DNA from: Brassica napus
Lineage: Eukaryota; Streptophyta; Magnoliopsida; Brassicales; Brassicaceae
Length of the DNA: 64,000 nt
Direction: 5' to 3'
NCBI RefSeq assembly: GCF_020379485.1
Contig: NW_026016666.1
Coordinates: 1-64,000 of the forward strand
In this document: in pieces, positions 47,288 to 57,846 of the stretch
Numbering within the stretch: the first letter of the stretch is position 1
How the letters are laid out: each line of letters opens with the position of its first letter
Position numbers and translations under genes: made by a program
The notes under the pieces: model-generated
The model's input: only the letters and a program-made list of their open reading frames with translations
Told to the model about the DNA's origin: nothing
Database searches by the model: none

Positions 47288-48869
47288 ATGGGAAGAATCT
47301 CATTAGCAGTATGTTTAGTGTTACTTGTTGCATTAAGCAATGTATATGAAACACAAGCTCAAGCTCAAGCTCAAGCTCAAGCTCAAGGGAAGACATTCTC
47401 CGTACTCGATTATTTGGCTCTCTTTCCCAAAACGGGCAAAGAGTTTGCGCCTTACGCTTCCAAAGGTTTACTAGATTTCGTAGGTGCCTTGGAGGGTAAG
47501 TCTCCCACGACCGTAGAGTTCAAGAACTTCTTCACAAATCTGAAAGGTTACATAACGAGTTGCTTTCAACCGGCACCACCCGGATCAGTCAAATCTGACC
47601 AGCTCTTCACGGCTATTTCTGCATTGAAGGGTTCCCAAACCGGAACATCAGTAAGTTTTCATTAGTTAAAAATGTTCTAAAATTCGGTTTTGGTGGGCTA
47701 AGCACCCGTCTAGGCGGCAAATCGATAATAACCGAAATGAATTTTCTAGATACTCTTTAAAAAAAAAAAAAAATCGTTATAAGCAATATCTAGACATTTG
47801 CTTAGGCACTAATCTTCTATAAAATGTCTAACTAATTACTAGCAATTTTTGAAAAAGATTGTGTGTGTATGTTTTATGTGATAGTTTGATTCATGGAGGT
47901 TGATAGAGGCCTTGGTTTCAATGGAGAAGCTTTCTACTGAGATGAAGACAAGCACTTCAAATGTAATGCCTGATCCACAATGGGATAGGTTGTCCGGGTC
48001 TATGTTCGAATGGGTCGGAAGGATTGGTCTATTTGTGAAGGCGGTCTCCGAGATAAATGGCAAACCAATCGAGCTAAAACAATTTGATATTGATTATACC
48101 GACCCTACATATGCATCTCTTTCTAAGCAATCTAGCGTTCGTCAATCAACATCACCGTTCTCGTTACCTTTCTATTTACGAAACATTCCCAAAACGGGCA
48201 AAGATGTTGAGCCATTCGCTTACACAGGCATGCAAACCTTCTTACTTGACCTAGAAACTAGGTGTCTTGCAAACAAAGATTTCAAGGAGTTCTTTGTTAA
48301 GCTGAATGACTACATGGCCAGCTTCAAGACTGTATCACCTGATACGTATTCAATAGAGAGCGATAATATTTCAACTCAAGCTATGCACCTATTCTTAGCT
48401 TTGTCTCCATTGGATGGTACCCAAGTTGGAAAATCAGTAAGTGTTCATTCCCTTAGACACTTCCCTTGATGATTCAAAAGTTTTAACCACTAGACCAACT
48501 CCACGTTCGTTAGTTATAGATTTTTTTTTAAAATATATGAGCATGTTCTTTACATTCTTTTGTTTTTAATGATAATAGGATCCGTGGAAGCTGGTTGATG
48601 GGTTGGTGACAATGGGAGATGCTTTGGTTGAGATAAAGAAGAGTGGTCCGGGTGCGATAACGTTTGAACAAAGTAAGGAACTGACATCGGCCATGGTGAA
48701 ATGGGGTCGAGCAGTAGGTGAATTCGTGAAGGCAGCTTCTGCTAAGAAAGGAGTAACTATGGATATATCATTTGAAAACTATGCCAGCTCTAATGCTTCT
48801 CCTACTAAAGCAGCAGCTGGAAACGGTGGAAATATCCCCACAGGACAATCAGCAAAGACTAAAGCTTAG
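47288..48869 (+). CDS. Secreted two-module protein, DUF1216-like, three exons
   Basis: Exons 47288-47650, 47885-48436, 48579-48869, all phase 0, giving 401 aa. N-terminal signal peptide (MGRISLAVCLVLLVALSNVY), then a short (QA)n repeat encoded by ctcaag repeats. Two homologous modules follow. Module 1 has FPKTGKEFAPYASKGLLDFV, FKNFFTNLKGYITS and LFTAISALKGSQTGTS, then after the intron WRLIEALVSMEKLSTEMKTS. Module 2 has IPKTGKDVEPFAYTGMQTFL, FKEFFVKLNDYMAS and LFLALSPLDGTQVGKS, then after the intron DPWKLVDGLVTMGDALVEIKKS. Both introns fall at the same module position, which shows duplication of an exon-bounded unit. It resembles the Brassicaceae-restricted DUF1216 family as recalled. Function unknown; secretion is inferred. 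It is not expected here from the Arabidopsis order. Confidence 0.8.
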
Positions 48870-49339
48870 TGTACTTCTTCAAGCAAGACGATTGAGATTT
48901 TTCATTTTCTTTTCTTTCTTATTTTTATTATTCAAACAAGAAAAAATTGCAGAATGTGAGAGATGATTTGAATAAAATATATGTTTCAAACATCTCGTCC
49001 TAAAATGTATTAGGATATGATTATAAATTTTGTAAATTACATCATTATAAACTACATTTCAACAATTGTTATTTTTCCAAGTGAGCTGTTTCTTGATTTA
49101 TGGTTGGGAATTAGCTTGGCCAAAAATCCAGAAACTGAGATCCAAACCGAAATTTTTGAATCCAAATCCGATCCAAAGTGTAAGAATATTTAAATAGATT
49201 CATTATTTCTACTAGTAATTTACTTGTTTAGCGGGTACCATCTCAGTTTTTGTTATTGATCCAAACAAGTAGAAATAATGAAATATACTAGTGAACTCCT
49301 AACTAAATATTGTATGATACGGTACATTATAACACCAAA

Positions 49340-49413
49340 GGTTTCGTGGTGTAGTTGGTTATCACGTCAGTCTAACACACTGAAGGTCTCCGGTTCGAAC
49401 CCGGGCGAAGCCA
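49340..49413 (+). tRNA. tRNA-Val (anticodon AAC)
   Basis: 74-nt cloverleaf without intron. The acceptor stem ggtttcg pairs with cgaagcc, discriminator A. Box A is 'tggtgtagttggttatcac'. The anticodon stem tcagt/actga encloses loop ctAACac, so the anticodon is AAC. Box B is 'ggttcgaaccc'. A T-rich stretch (cgttttt) follows within 10 bp as pol III terminator. Confidence 0.97.
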
Positions 49414-49949
49414 TAATCGTTTTTATTTACTCTATTAATTGTGAATCAATGATTTGTTTATTCACTAAACGTTCTCATTTCTTCCCTCTGTTAGATATAG
49501 TTTTCACGGACTCTCAGTTAGGTCGTTTACTTTCTTTATGCGTCTTTGTTCAGTCATGATCTCAGCAGGTGATCACCAGTCTTTGCAAACGGGACAGCAA
49601 AATGTGTCGGCAAATTCACTTGAATGGTAATTACATCCGCAACTTAGTAGAGCATAGACCGATTCATAGTAGACGATGTAAGGAAACTGTTAAGTCTAGT
49701 AAGATCATTTTACTCTAAGAACAGTCATATTTTGATTCCTGTTTCATCATCTCATGTAGTCTGGTATTGTCATTGTCTCATACGTTCACTGATGTTGATA
49801 CCGGATTTGTCACACAATCCTTCCCACCAACAGAACAAGTTGATTAATGGTTCGGCAAATCTTGGTTTAGAAGAAACGGTGTGACGTTTGGACCGACTTA
49901 AGATCGAAGTGGTTAAAAGACTTGTTCAGAGATTATTGAATGAATCAAG

Positions 49950-50560
49950 ATCATTATATTTAACTAAAAGATATACACATTCCAAGAATTAAGGAAGTCA
50001 AAGCTAAAATAAAGGAACACGTGCAACATCATACCGAGTTCGACGGTGGCGAGCTCCTCTTATAAAAGACAAAGACGTAGCTCTCGAGGGGGGTGGGGAG
50101 GCTATTTTCAGAGAGCTCTCATAAGAAAAAAGATACATAAATAAGAGAAGGTATAGTATTAGAAGAAGAAGGATAAACGACCATAATACTTATAATCACT
50201 TCCATGATTATCGAATCATTATGTTTCAATCTTATGGACCACAACGAGGAACCTAGATCATGCTTATGGCACGAGCTCGTAAATACGATGCCATTTACAC
50301 AAAGCCAATGTCTCACACAAGACCAATGAAACCAGACGAACCCGGAGTCTCGCTCGAGACTGATGAAACCGACATCTCATTCGAGGTGATGAAATCGAAC
50401 TACGTTAAGACTTGTCTCGTCGAGGGTACGTAGACAGCTCGGAATCGAGTTCAGTCACAGTCCTTCTCTCTCCCGATGTCTCTACGCTATTTGGCATACA
50501 AATATAGTTCATTTTTATCGACTCATACATGATTACATCGTTGTGTTCTGAGGATATTGT
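49950..50560 (+). mobile_element. LTR-retrotransposon relic (probable solo LTR fragment)
   Basis: Compositionally distinct stretch. A promoter-like 'cctcttataaaagacaaa' is followed by 'ctctcgaggggggtggggag', an A-rich poly(A)-signal-like region, then 'ctcgagactgatgaaaccg', 'cgtcgagggtacgtagacag' and 'ctcggaatcgagttcagtca'. The last phrases resemble 3' ends of Ty3/gypsy LTRs in plants. No second LTR, primer-binding site or gag/pol ORF was found, and the exact ends are not defined. Confidence 0.4.
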
Positions 50561-50639
50561 TGTCCATGTTATTTATTCCCTAATTGTTTTCATTTAAACA
50601 CTACAAAATACTTAGTGTAAATTTTAGGATCTAAACTTA

Positions 50640-51840
50640 GGCTTCTAACTCTGAACTTTGTAGAAATAAATCATAACTGTTGTAAGGCAGCTATCAGCTA
50701 AGCAGCGTGCAGCAAAGTCGCCAGATGTAAAGTTAATGCCTAGTTAATTTATTTACATCAAGAAAAGTAAATGACAGAAAAAGTTAAGCCTTGAAAGGTA
50801 ACATTTGCTTCTTTTTTTTACTTGATTAGAGTATTCTTACAATGTTTGGGTAACCTTATCTTAGATATAAAAAGAGAGAAAGTCACACTTACACACACGT
50901 TTTAGATTCGAATTGGATTGTAATATCTTTAATCTTTCTAAAATTGTCAAAAAATCTGTTCTCATGATTAGACATCAAAGACTTGAAGTTGCAACTGCAC
51001 GTGTTATTTAATTACCTCATTCTTAGAAATTGCAACTGTTGTTTTAACTTCCTAGAAGCTTGAAAGTGATTCTTAATGGGACATCACTACTCAGGCCTTA
51101 GCACTAGAAGTCGTACGTGTTACATTTTTTCGACGCCAAAATCATATTGTAGCAGCATTTTGCTTGTGGACTTTGTCATATTATACAGTCATCAGGTTTT
51201 GGTGGTTACTTTTCCTTTTCCAGATATTTAATTTTTCTCCTTTTAATTTTTGGGGTAAAACTATATGTTGGGATTTAGCAGATAAGAGAGAGTCTTGTCT
51301 CATGTTATATTTCCTTTTATCTTCATATGAATGCTTATTGTTTACAGTAGTGTAATAATTGGTAGGTCTTACCAGGAGTGGGAGTAGTCAAATCTTTTGG
51401 ATACTTGATGAGATAAAAACAGAATGTTATTCATACTACTTCCACTAAAAAGCTTTTATGTGTTGCATTCGACTGAATCAGTACTTTGATATATCGGGGA
51501 AGACACCAAAGCTTTGTTGTTGCAGTTTCTTCTAATTGTATATTTTGAGGGTGTCTGAATTTGAAAATTGACATATAATATTTAAAGAAGACTATAATTG
51601 TTCGAAGACCAAACGGCGTTTTCTTTGGCTTCGAATGTTACGAATCACCATGTTCCGCACCGCAGTTAACAGTAACAAAAATCTCTACATATACCATATA
51701 TCTATACGTTTTTATAACTGTTAAAATCGCACCACAGTTAAACCGCTTGTCATGCACCGTTCAAACCGCACAGTTATCATTCAGAGCCTTTATCTTTTCA
51801 AAGAACCTCTCAATTTGCCAAAAAGAAAAAAGAAGAAGGT
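50640..51840. other. Intergenic DNA, no gene recognised
   Basis: Moderately AT-rich. Short ORFs at 51164-51355 lack family resemblance. No RNA gene or element with ends was found. Confidence 0.4.
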
Positions 51841-51846
51841 TTTGTG

Positions 51847-51931
51847 GCAAACTCACAATTTTTTTTTTTTTTTGGAACACTGCAAACTCACAATTAAATG
51901 ATTTTTTCTGGTGTAAAAAAAATGATTTTTT
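51847..51931. mobile_element. Two adjacent tail-only retroposition scars in opposite orientation
   Basis: First: 'gcaaactcacaatt' at 51847-51860 and 51882-51895 flanks a T-run plus 'ggaacact' (minus-strand tail). Second, immediately adjoining: 'aaatgatttttt' at 51896-51907 and 51920-51931 flanks 'ctggtgtaaaaa' (plus-strand tail). The second is weaker because of its low complexity. Confidence 0.55.
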
Positions 51932-52420
51932 TTCTTTAACTTTCCCTACTTTCAACACATCTCTATCGCAATTTTATTCATTAATCCATTGTGTAGTCAT
52001 CGCATGTATTACGAGAAGTAAAGAAACGATGGTCATGCACTCATGCTACAGATAAAGTTTTAAGAAGAAATTAAAGATAAGAACGAAGGCTTTTTACAAA
52101 CAGTAATGATGTAAAAGAGATAGAACAAGAAGATGTGGGCATGTGAGTATAAAGACATGGACAAGTTTGACTTTGACCTTTGCCTAACTTCCATTTGTGT
52201 GATGGTTAGTTGGTTACGTCTACTGCACACAACAATTAGCCGAAACTATATTCAATCTCCTCTCCCCTAATCTCATCTACTATATATTAATTAAAAGTTT
52301 AATCCAATAATTTATAATAATTAGCATCGCTAATTAAGATTGAGTTGATTCATTGCTTACCATAGTTCAGTATTTCTCCATTATTAACACCACGTAGTCC
52401 ATGTTAATCTTTTTTTGGTA

Positions 52421-52464
52421 AAGAATATTACGAATATTTTAGCAAAAAAAAAAAAGAATATTAC
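52421..52464 (+). mobile_element. Tail-only retroposition scar with TTTAGC(A)n end
   Basis: 'aagaatattac' at 52421-52431 and 52454-52464 flanks 'gaatattttagc' followed by about ten A. The TTTAGC-A(n) terminus equals the 3' end of the 1.3-kb retroposon at 55166-56481. Confidence 0.6.
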
Positions 52465-52565
52465 TCGAAGACATTAACGCAATTTTTCATTTGTCATATT
52501 TGTTTAAATCCTAGTACTTTTTAAGTTTCTTTGCTTCTGCCTTATGTTAATTGAGTCATATCAAT

Positions 52566-53180
52566 AAGAGCATCTCTAATTTTTCTATATTTTCTAAAAA
52601 TAGAATCATTCTATTACAAAAGTATACACAGCATTAAATGCATCTCTATGAAAGAGTTCATCTATTATAAAAGAAAATATAAAAATAAATTGGAAATAAT
52701 CTAATTATTGGCTAATATTATACATATTATTAATTTGAGCTCAATAGCTTTTATTTGAAATCAAATTCTTTATGAAGTTGTAAAAATATAAAATGCTTTT
52801 TTGCAAGAGTGATAGTTTTGCTTTCCAAGTATTCTTGAATCCTAATGGGGTATTTTTCATTGTTATTTTTTTTTTTAGTTTTATACTTTTATAAAAAAAC
52901 TCCGATTGATATTAGAGATATGATCTTAGGATATCTCCATCCTCACTCCATTTTTTCCTCTAAAATAGAGTAAAAATGAATATGGAGTAAGAAATACTCC
53001 AATCCAACTTTATATCTCACTTCATAATGAAATTTACTCCATAAATGGAGTAATCTATTTTTTGTGTTTGTTCATCACTCTATGATGGAGTAGGAAATAG
53101 AGTAGGATTAAAACAATTTTACTTTATTTTTAATTTTGCTTCATTTTGGAAAAAAAAATAAAGTTTTACATTGGAGATGC
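52566..53180. mobile_element. Two adjoining MITE-like elements with 'gcatctcyaat' ends
   Basis: Element A (about 52566-52923) opens 'aagagcatctctaat' and closes 'attagagatatgatctta'. Element B (about 52924-53178) opens 'taggatatctccat' and closes 'attggagatgctttta'. The ends are inverted copies of a shared GCATCTCCAAT-like motif. The inside of B has 'actccattttt...aaaatagagta' phrases typical of an abundant Brassicaceae non-autonomous family. No transposase; exact target duplications were not resolved. Confidence 0.5.
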
Positions 53181-53383
53181 TTTTAGTCCCATAGTTCGAG
53201 ACTGGTACCACTAATCTATATGATCTAATTTGATTAGATTTAGTCTATTACCATAAGAATAAGATTAATTTTCCTAATTTTTTGCGTCTTTCCGTTTTGG
53301 ATCACTAAATACTACCCTTGGTTTTCAAATTTTCATATGTTTTAGTGCATTTTTATAAACGCAAACAATAAATAAATATAAAA

Positions 53384-53424
53384 TAAATGATCTATTTTTT
53401 TTTTGAACAACTAAATGATCTATT
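53384..53424 (-). mobile_element. Tail-only retroposition scar with GTTCAA(A)n end
   Basis: A 13-bp perfect repeat 'taaatgatctatt' at 53384-53396 and 53412-53424 flanks 'ttttttttgaacaac', i.e. GTTGTTCAAAAAAAA on the minus strand. The tail matches that of the SINE at 53806-54101. Confidence 0.65.
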
Positions 53425-53805
53425 CTAATGAAATTATGAAAATGTATTTTATTGATAGTTAATGTGGAAAACTAAAGAAGACAAAGATCTATTGATCACG
53501 CGTGTGGCGTGGGCATGTGCGTGCGTAAGCGTAAGCAATAGATCATCACAAAGTCCAAAAAGTTAAAATAAAAATAAAAATATTAAGTCCACAGTTTTAT
53601 TAGTATAAAAAATATTTAATTTGAAAACCTTGGTGAAATCTGAAGCAAGATTGAGGAGAGCACCCAAACACTCCTATTCATTAGGGTTGCCTACTGCTAT
53701 GCTCTCCTTTTTCTAATTCGTCTAATGAATTGCTTAATAAGTTTCCGAAGTTACTAACAATATGAAATGCAAGTATATATATATAATTAGGATAATAAGC
53801 CGATT

Positions 53806-54101
53806 TTTTTTTGAACGTCTGATTAATTATGCTATTACAACGATGAAAAATATTACATAGACGATTCTACAGCCGACAATTCTACCATCATATGAGAATG
53901 CACGTCCGACTGCATCGCTCCGAGCCGCCCTATGAGATCCATATTCGATGATACGCCCTTGCACTATGCTGAAGACCTCTTATAACCATTTTTTTCCATG
54001 ATTTACATAATTTGCGTTTTTTAGGGTTTGAACCCCAGATCTCGTGGTGTAGAAGCATTAATGAACCCTTAGTCAAACCACTGGATTAAAGGGGCTTCCA
54101 C
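53806..54101 (-). mobile_element. tRNA-derived SINE with 10-bp target duplication
   Basis: Minus-strand element of 296 bp. The 5' end is 'gtggaagcccctttaatcc'. Pol III box A (taatccagtgg, plus 54078-54088) and box B (ggttcaaaccc, plus 54024-54034) are at normal spacing. The 3' end is 'gacgttc' plus an A-run. It is flanked by perfect 'taagccgatt' at 53796-53805 and 54102-54111. No coding capacity; mobilised by a partner LINE. Confidence 0.85.
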
Positions 54102-54119
54102 TAAGCCGATTATTTAAAA

Positions 54120-55150
54120 CAGATAAATAACATATAGTTTCTAGTATTTTAAGAGAGAAGTGGTCCAAATAAGGAGATAAATCAGTTTGAACTCTCAATT
54201 TTTATGGGCAGTCTTTGAGTTTGTGTGGATCTAAATTTTATAACAAAAGGCACTGATTGCTACTTGAGGGGGGACTGCATATGAGAAAGATTGATAACTT
54301 TTAAAGTTTTCTTCATACATACTTAAATCATTATTTTGTTAATTTTAGTCATTATTTATAAGAACAACTTTATGTATTAATCTATATTCTCTTATAAATT
54401 TGTGTTGTTGGTGCAAACTAAAAGTTAGTATGTCAAGAGAATTGTATTTGTATACAAATTCAATACTTGTATTATTATAAAAATGGAAAATAATTCAAGT
54501 TCATATAAAAATAGGATTGAGTGCAGTAATATAATGAGAGAGAGGAGGTATTGGGTACAAACAAAGGTACAAAATCTCAAGATGAAGGCAAAGGAAGAGA
54601 GCAAAAGTGGGCACCATAATCCTATGGTTGACGACCAAACCATTTCCATGTGCGCCACGTAGATTATTGCGGGTGCATGATCTCAGCATGAAGTGTCATC
54701 ATCACTCGACCTCGAGATCCTCCTCCTCGACTTTGAATGCAGTAGCCATTATTTTGGTTTGTAGCTAAGTTTTGTCGTTGACGTAAACTGTGGACTTCAT
54801 TAATAAAATAGAAACTGATCGTTAAAACGTAGATACAGGCCATAAACAATGAACACTATGATTGACATTTGCTGGTTGGTGATTTACAAATTGAACAAAT
54901 GAAGTGTTTATATTGTGTTTCTAATTCTGTAAGAAGTTAGCATATAGGTGAACTGTGGATTATTAAAGTATATAGCGCAATCGTTAATGTCTAATGTTAT
55001 GTTTACATGTCAAACTGTGTTTACATTTGTATTTCCTTTTCTTTTACCAAAAGTTTAATGTAACGCAAACATGATAGTTTGTTTTGTAGATGTTAATGGG
55101 AATGTAAGATAATATACAAGGAAAAATACTATAGTTTATTGAACTGAAAA
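54120..55150. other. Intergenic DNA between SINE and retroposon
   Basis: AT-rich. Minus-strand ORFs at 54425-54849 (60-77 codons) show no family resemblance. Nothing else was supported. Confidence 0.4.
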
Positions 55151-55165
55151 ATATATACTATAGTT

Positions 55166-56481
55166 TTTTTTTTTTTTTTTTGCTAAATTGTAAATGTCAT
55201 TACTTCGAAAAGAATGAAAGTTCGGTTACAAAATGAATTGCAACCAAAATCTGCTATAACAGCCATTCAGATTCTAAGAGGTCGCAAAAAGTTTTAAAAA
55301 ACCTCTAAGAACCTAGGTGATTTAGTTCAAGCTTCTAGCAATAGAGAGCCTGAAACTAATTTACATTTCAGAACAAGAGACAACAATTTAAAGATCCCTA
55401 ACCAAAACCTTCTTGCTTAGCCTGAACAAACCTGCTGAGACAAGAGGAATAGCCGGAGGGTAGGATCAGTCGAGCACTCACCGAAGTGGCTCCAAGCAGG
55501 CATCGACGGAGGCGGCTGGCTCACGCCCCGGAGCTCCACTGGAGGAGGACGTCGGCAAAAACCAGACCCTAGCTATCTCAACAGAAGATGGAGTGTAGAC
55601 CCGTGGCTATGCTGCTGAATATGAAGCTCAAGTTACGGTCAAGCGCAAGCGGAACAACATGCTCCCCATCCGGTCACGCGACACAAAGGATACATCACAA
55701 ACAACAGGAACATTCAATCGGACTGTCGGAGCCTTGGCGTAAGGAAAGTGAAGCACGGAAGGGGTTGAAAACTCCTTGAAAACAGGCGACCTTGAAAGAG
55801 AAAGAGCTCAGCCTAGAAACAGTTGAAACCTCCACAGCGGGTTGTCCTCAAAACCCTAGTGAAACGGCGCCAGTAGTTGGAAGGATAGCCCAATCGATCA
55901 TCAGAGGAGCGCCATGGATGCCGTCTCTTGGACTAGGTGACAGAGTTCCTCAGTGGTGCGTCTCCAACCACCTTACACTCAGAGACTGAGCGGAGAAGCT
56001 CTACAAATACCTTGGGCCTAACCGATAGAGGAGACCGACTGGAGCGAGACGACGATACTGGAGCGTGATGGTAGCGACCCTTCAGAGGCTCCGGCGGGTC
56101 TCGGATCTCAGATCTGACCCAGATCCGAGCGCAGACGGCGACTACAGGGAGATCCAAGGCGTCCAAGGGTCCTCCTATTCTTCTCACCTCGCCAGTGTTC
56201 CCGAGAAACAAAGACGTCTTTGATTTCTAACAGATCCGGTGGAAGAGCTCCATCAGAACTAGAAGCACCGTGCAAGGAGGAGAGAAAGAAGGGAGAACAG
56301 CTTGGATGTGAGACGAGAAGAACGTCGAGCCTACCACCCGCGGTGACCGGAGATAGGGAATCACCGACCACCGCGAGAGAGATCAGAATTTGTGGCGGCG
56401 CTAGGGTTAGGGGAAGCAAAGAGGGAGAGACTCTGGAGAAAAACTTAGTGGTTTTAGTGTTGTCTTTTGTGATTTATATAT
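55166..56481 (-). mobile_element. 1.3-kb non-autonomous retroposon (LINE-derived or Sadhu-like)
   Basis: Flanked by a perfect 15-bp duplication 'atatatactatagtt' (55151-55165 and 56482-56496). The body is GC-richer than its surroundings. On the minus strand it opens near 'tcacaaaagacaac', runs through a CT-rich leader ('gagtctctccctctttg'), and ends 'aatgacatttacaatttagc' followed by about 18 A. No reverse transcriptase or other long ORF (best about 100 codons, no resemblance). Termini and length fit a deleted LINE joining 5' and 3' parts, or the Sadhu class described in Arabidopsis. Low divergence of the duplication suggests a recent insertion. Confidence 0.75.
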
Positions 56482-56685
56482 ATATATACTATAGTTGATC
56501 ATACATAAATTGAATATCCGTCTTATATACAAAATTTTAAAGTATCTTTTTATATTTTTAATGCTTAAACTAGATCAGGATTTTCTTTATTAGTTCAGTT
56601 TATTACATAGATAAAGTAATCATATATTTTTGGGGTGAAACTTCCAAAACAATACTCCTTATACTTTCATGAAATAATTAACTTA

Positions 56686-56728
56686 AATCACCACAATAAT
56701 TTTTTTTGAACATTAATCACCACAATAA
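56686..56728 (-). mobile_element. Tail-only retroposition scar with GTTCAA(A)n end
   Basis: A 14-bp perfect repeat 'aatcaccacaataa' at 56686-56699 and 56715-56728 flanks 'ttttttttgaacatt', i.e. AATGTTCAAAAAAAA on the minus strand. Confidence 0.65.
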
Positions 56729-56956
56729 CTGACAAGCTATCTAGGGAAGAGCCCAAATAACATATGTGCTCTGACTTGACGTGCCCCCATTACTGTTGCC
56801 ACGAGAGGAAGAAAATGTAACAAATTATTACGATCTTAAGTGGTAAAAGCCGACAAAGAAAAGAAAATTTTTGTCTGCGCCTCACGAAGACCTTATACTC
56901 GGCCACAATTTGGAGGGGTAACATATATAGTACAAAGTATTGAGTGATTTTATTTA

Positions 56957-57047
56957 GTATATATAAAGTATTTTTTTTTTTTTTTTTGTATATATAAAGT
57001 ATTAATTTGTTTTAGTTTACAAAAAAAAAAAGTATTGATTTGTTTTA
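56957..57047. mobile_element. Two overlapping tail-only scars
   Basis: 'gtatatataaagtatt' at 56957-56972 and 56988-57003 flanks about 15 T. Overlapping its right repeat, 'agtattaatttgtttta' (56998-57014) and 'agtattgatttgtttta' (57031-57047, one mismatch) flank 'gtttac' plus ten A. They indicate two successive insertions of opposite orientation at one spot. Confidence 0.6.
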
Positions 57048-57690
57048 TTTAACTTTAATTTAATTTGGTCATATGCTTCTCTCGGAATGAATATAACTCG
57101 ACATTAAAGTCATTATAAAAATATAGATATAGAAAGAAGAAATAAGAAGTGGATAAGAATCTTCTTCTTAGTGGCCAAGAAGATACTCTTTTGCGTGGAA
57201 GTATGAAAGTATCCAACCCTGCACACTTCTCGTCTCCACCCGCCTCTTTCTCCTTTTGTTCAGTCTCATTTTTCCATATTGAAAAAGTCAGATAGATAAT
57301 CCGTTACGAATTTACAAGGTCTTTGCAAGTTTTTATATGCTTAGTTACTAGAAAGCATATCAACTATGGAAACACAGAAGTTTTGTTTTAGGAATAAATT
57401 AAAAAGCAAAAGTAAAAAGAAATATACAGCAGCCGAAATTGTAAGATCCACTTAAGCCGACGACTTCTCTGAAAATTAGCTTTCAAATGCCCCATTTGAC
57501 ATTGATTACTCATATCTTTTTTAGTTCCATTGCACTTACTTACAACGTACCATCATTCTCTTTTTTTTTTTCATTTATCATTTTTAATTACGTATTTTAA
57601 AATAGTATAAATTAATGGTGTTATATAATATATAGAAAAGTATATGACTTCCTTATTCTGCCTTTTCCTTGATCTTCTTTTTGTATCTCC

Positions 57691-57698
57691 TATATATA
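57691..57698 (+). promoter_or_regulatory. TATA box of XND1
   Basis: TATATATA in 'ctcctatatatacctcaa', about 155 bp before the start codon, followed by a pyrimidine- and CA-rich leader including a (CA)n run at about 57770-57790. Confidence 0.6.
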
Positions 57699-57800
57699 CC
57701 TCAATTTCGTTCACACACTTCATCTTGTTCCACATCATCTACTCTCCCCATATTTAACCTTCTTCTACACACACACACACACACGCACGCAACCACATCT

Positions 57801-57818
57801 ATGTGTATGTACATGTGA
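57801..57818 (+). CDS. Possible five-codon uORF in the XND1 leader
   Basis: ATG TGT ATG TAC ATG TGA lies 28 bp before the XND1 start. It would be in the mRNA if transcription starts near 57720. Translation is not shown. Confidence 0.25.
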   Translation: MCMYM

Positions 57819-57846
57819 ACTAGTACTAAGATCAATATCGTCATCA

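Noticed and set aside
54425..54849. Possible gene on the minus strand
   Set aside because: Short hydrophobic ORFs without start context, splice structure or family resemblance.
55588..56498. Several 60-100 codon ORFs in the 55-56 kb region
   Set aside because: They sit in a non-coding retroposon and show no reverse transcriptase, endonuclease or gag motifs.
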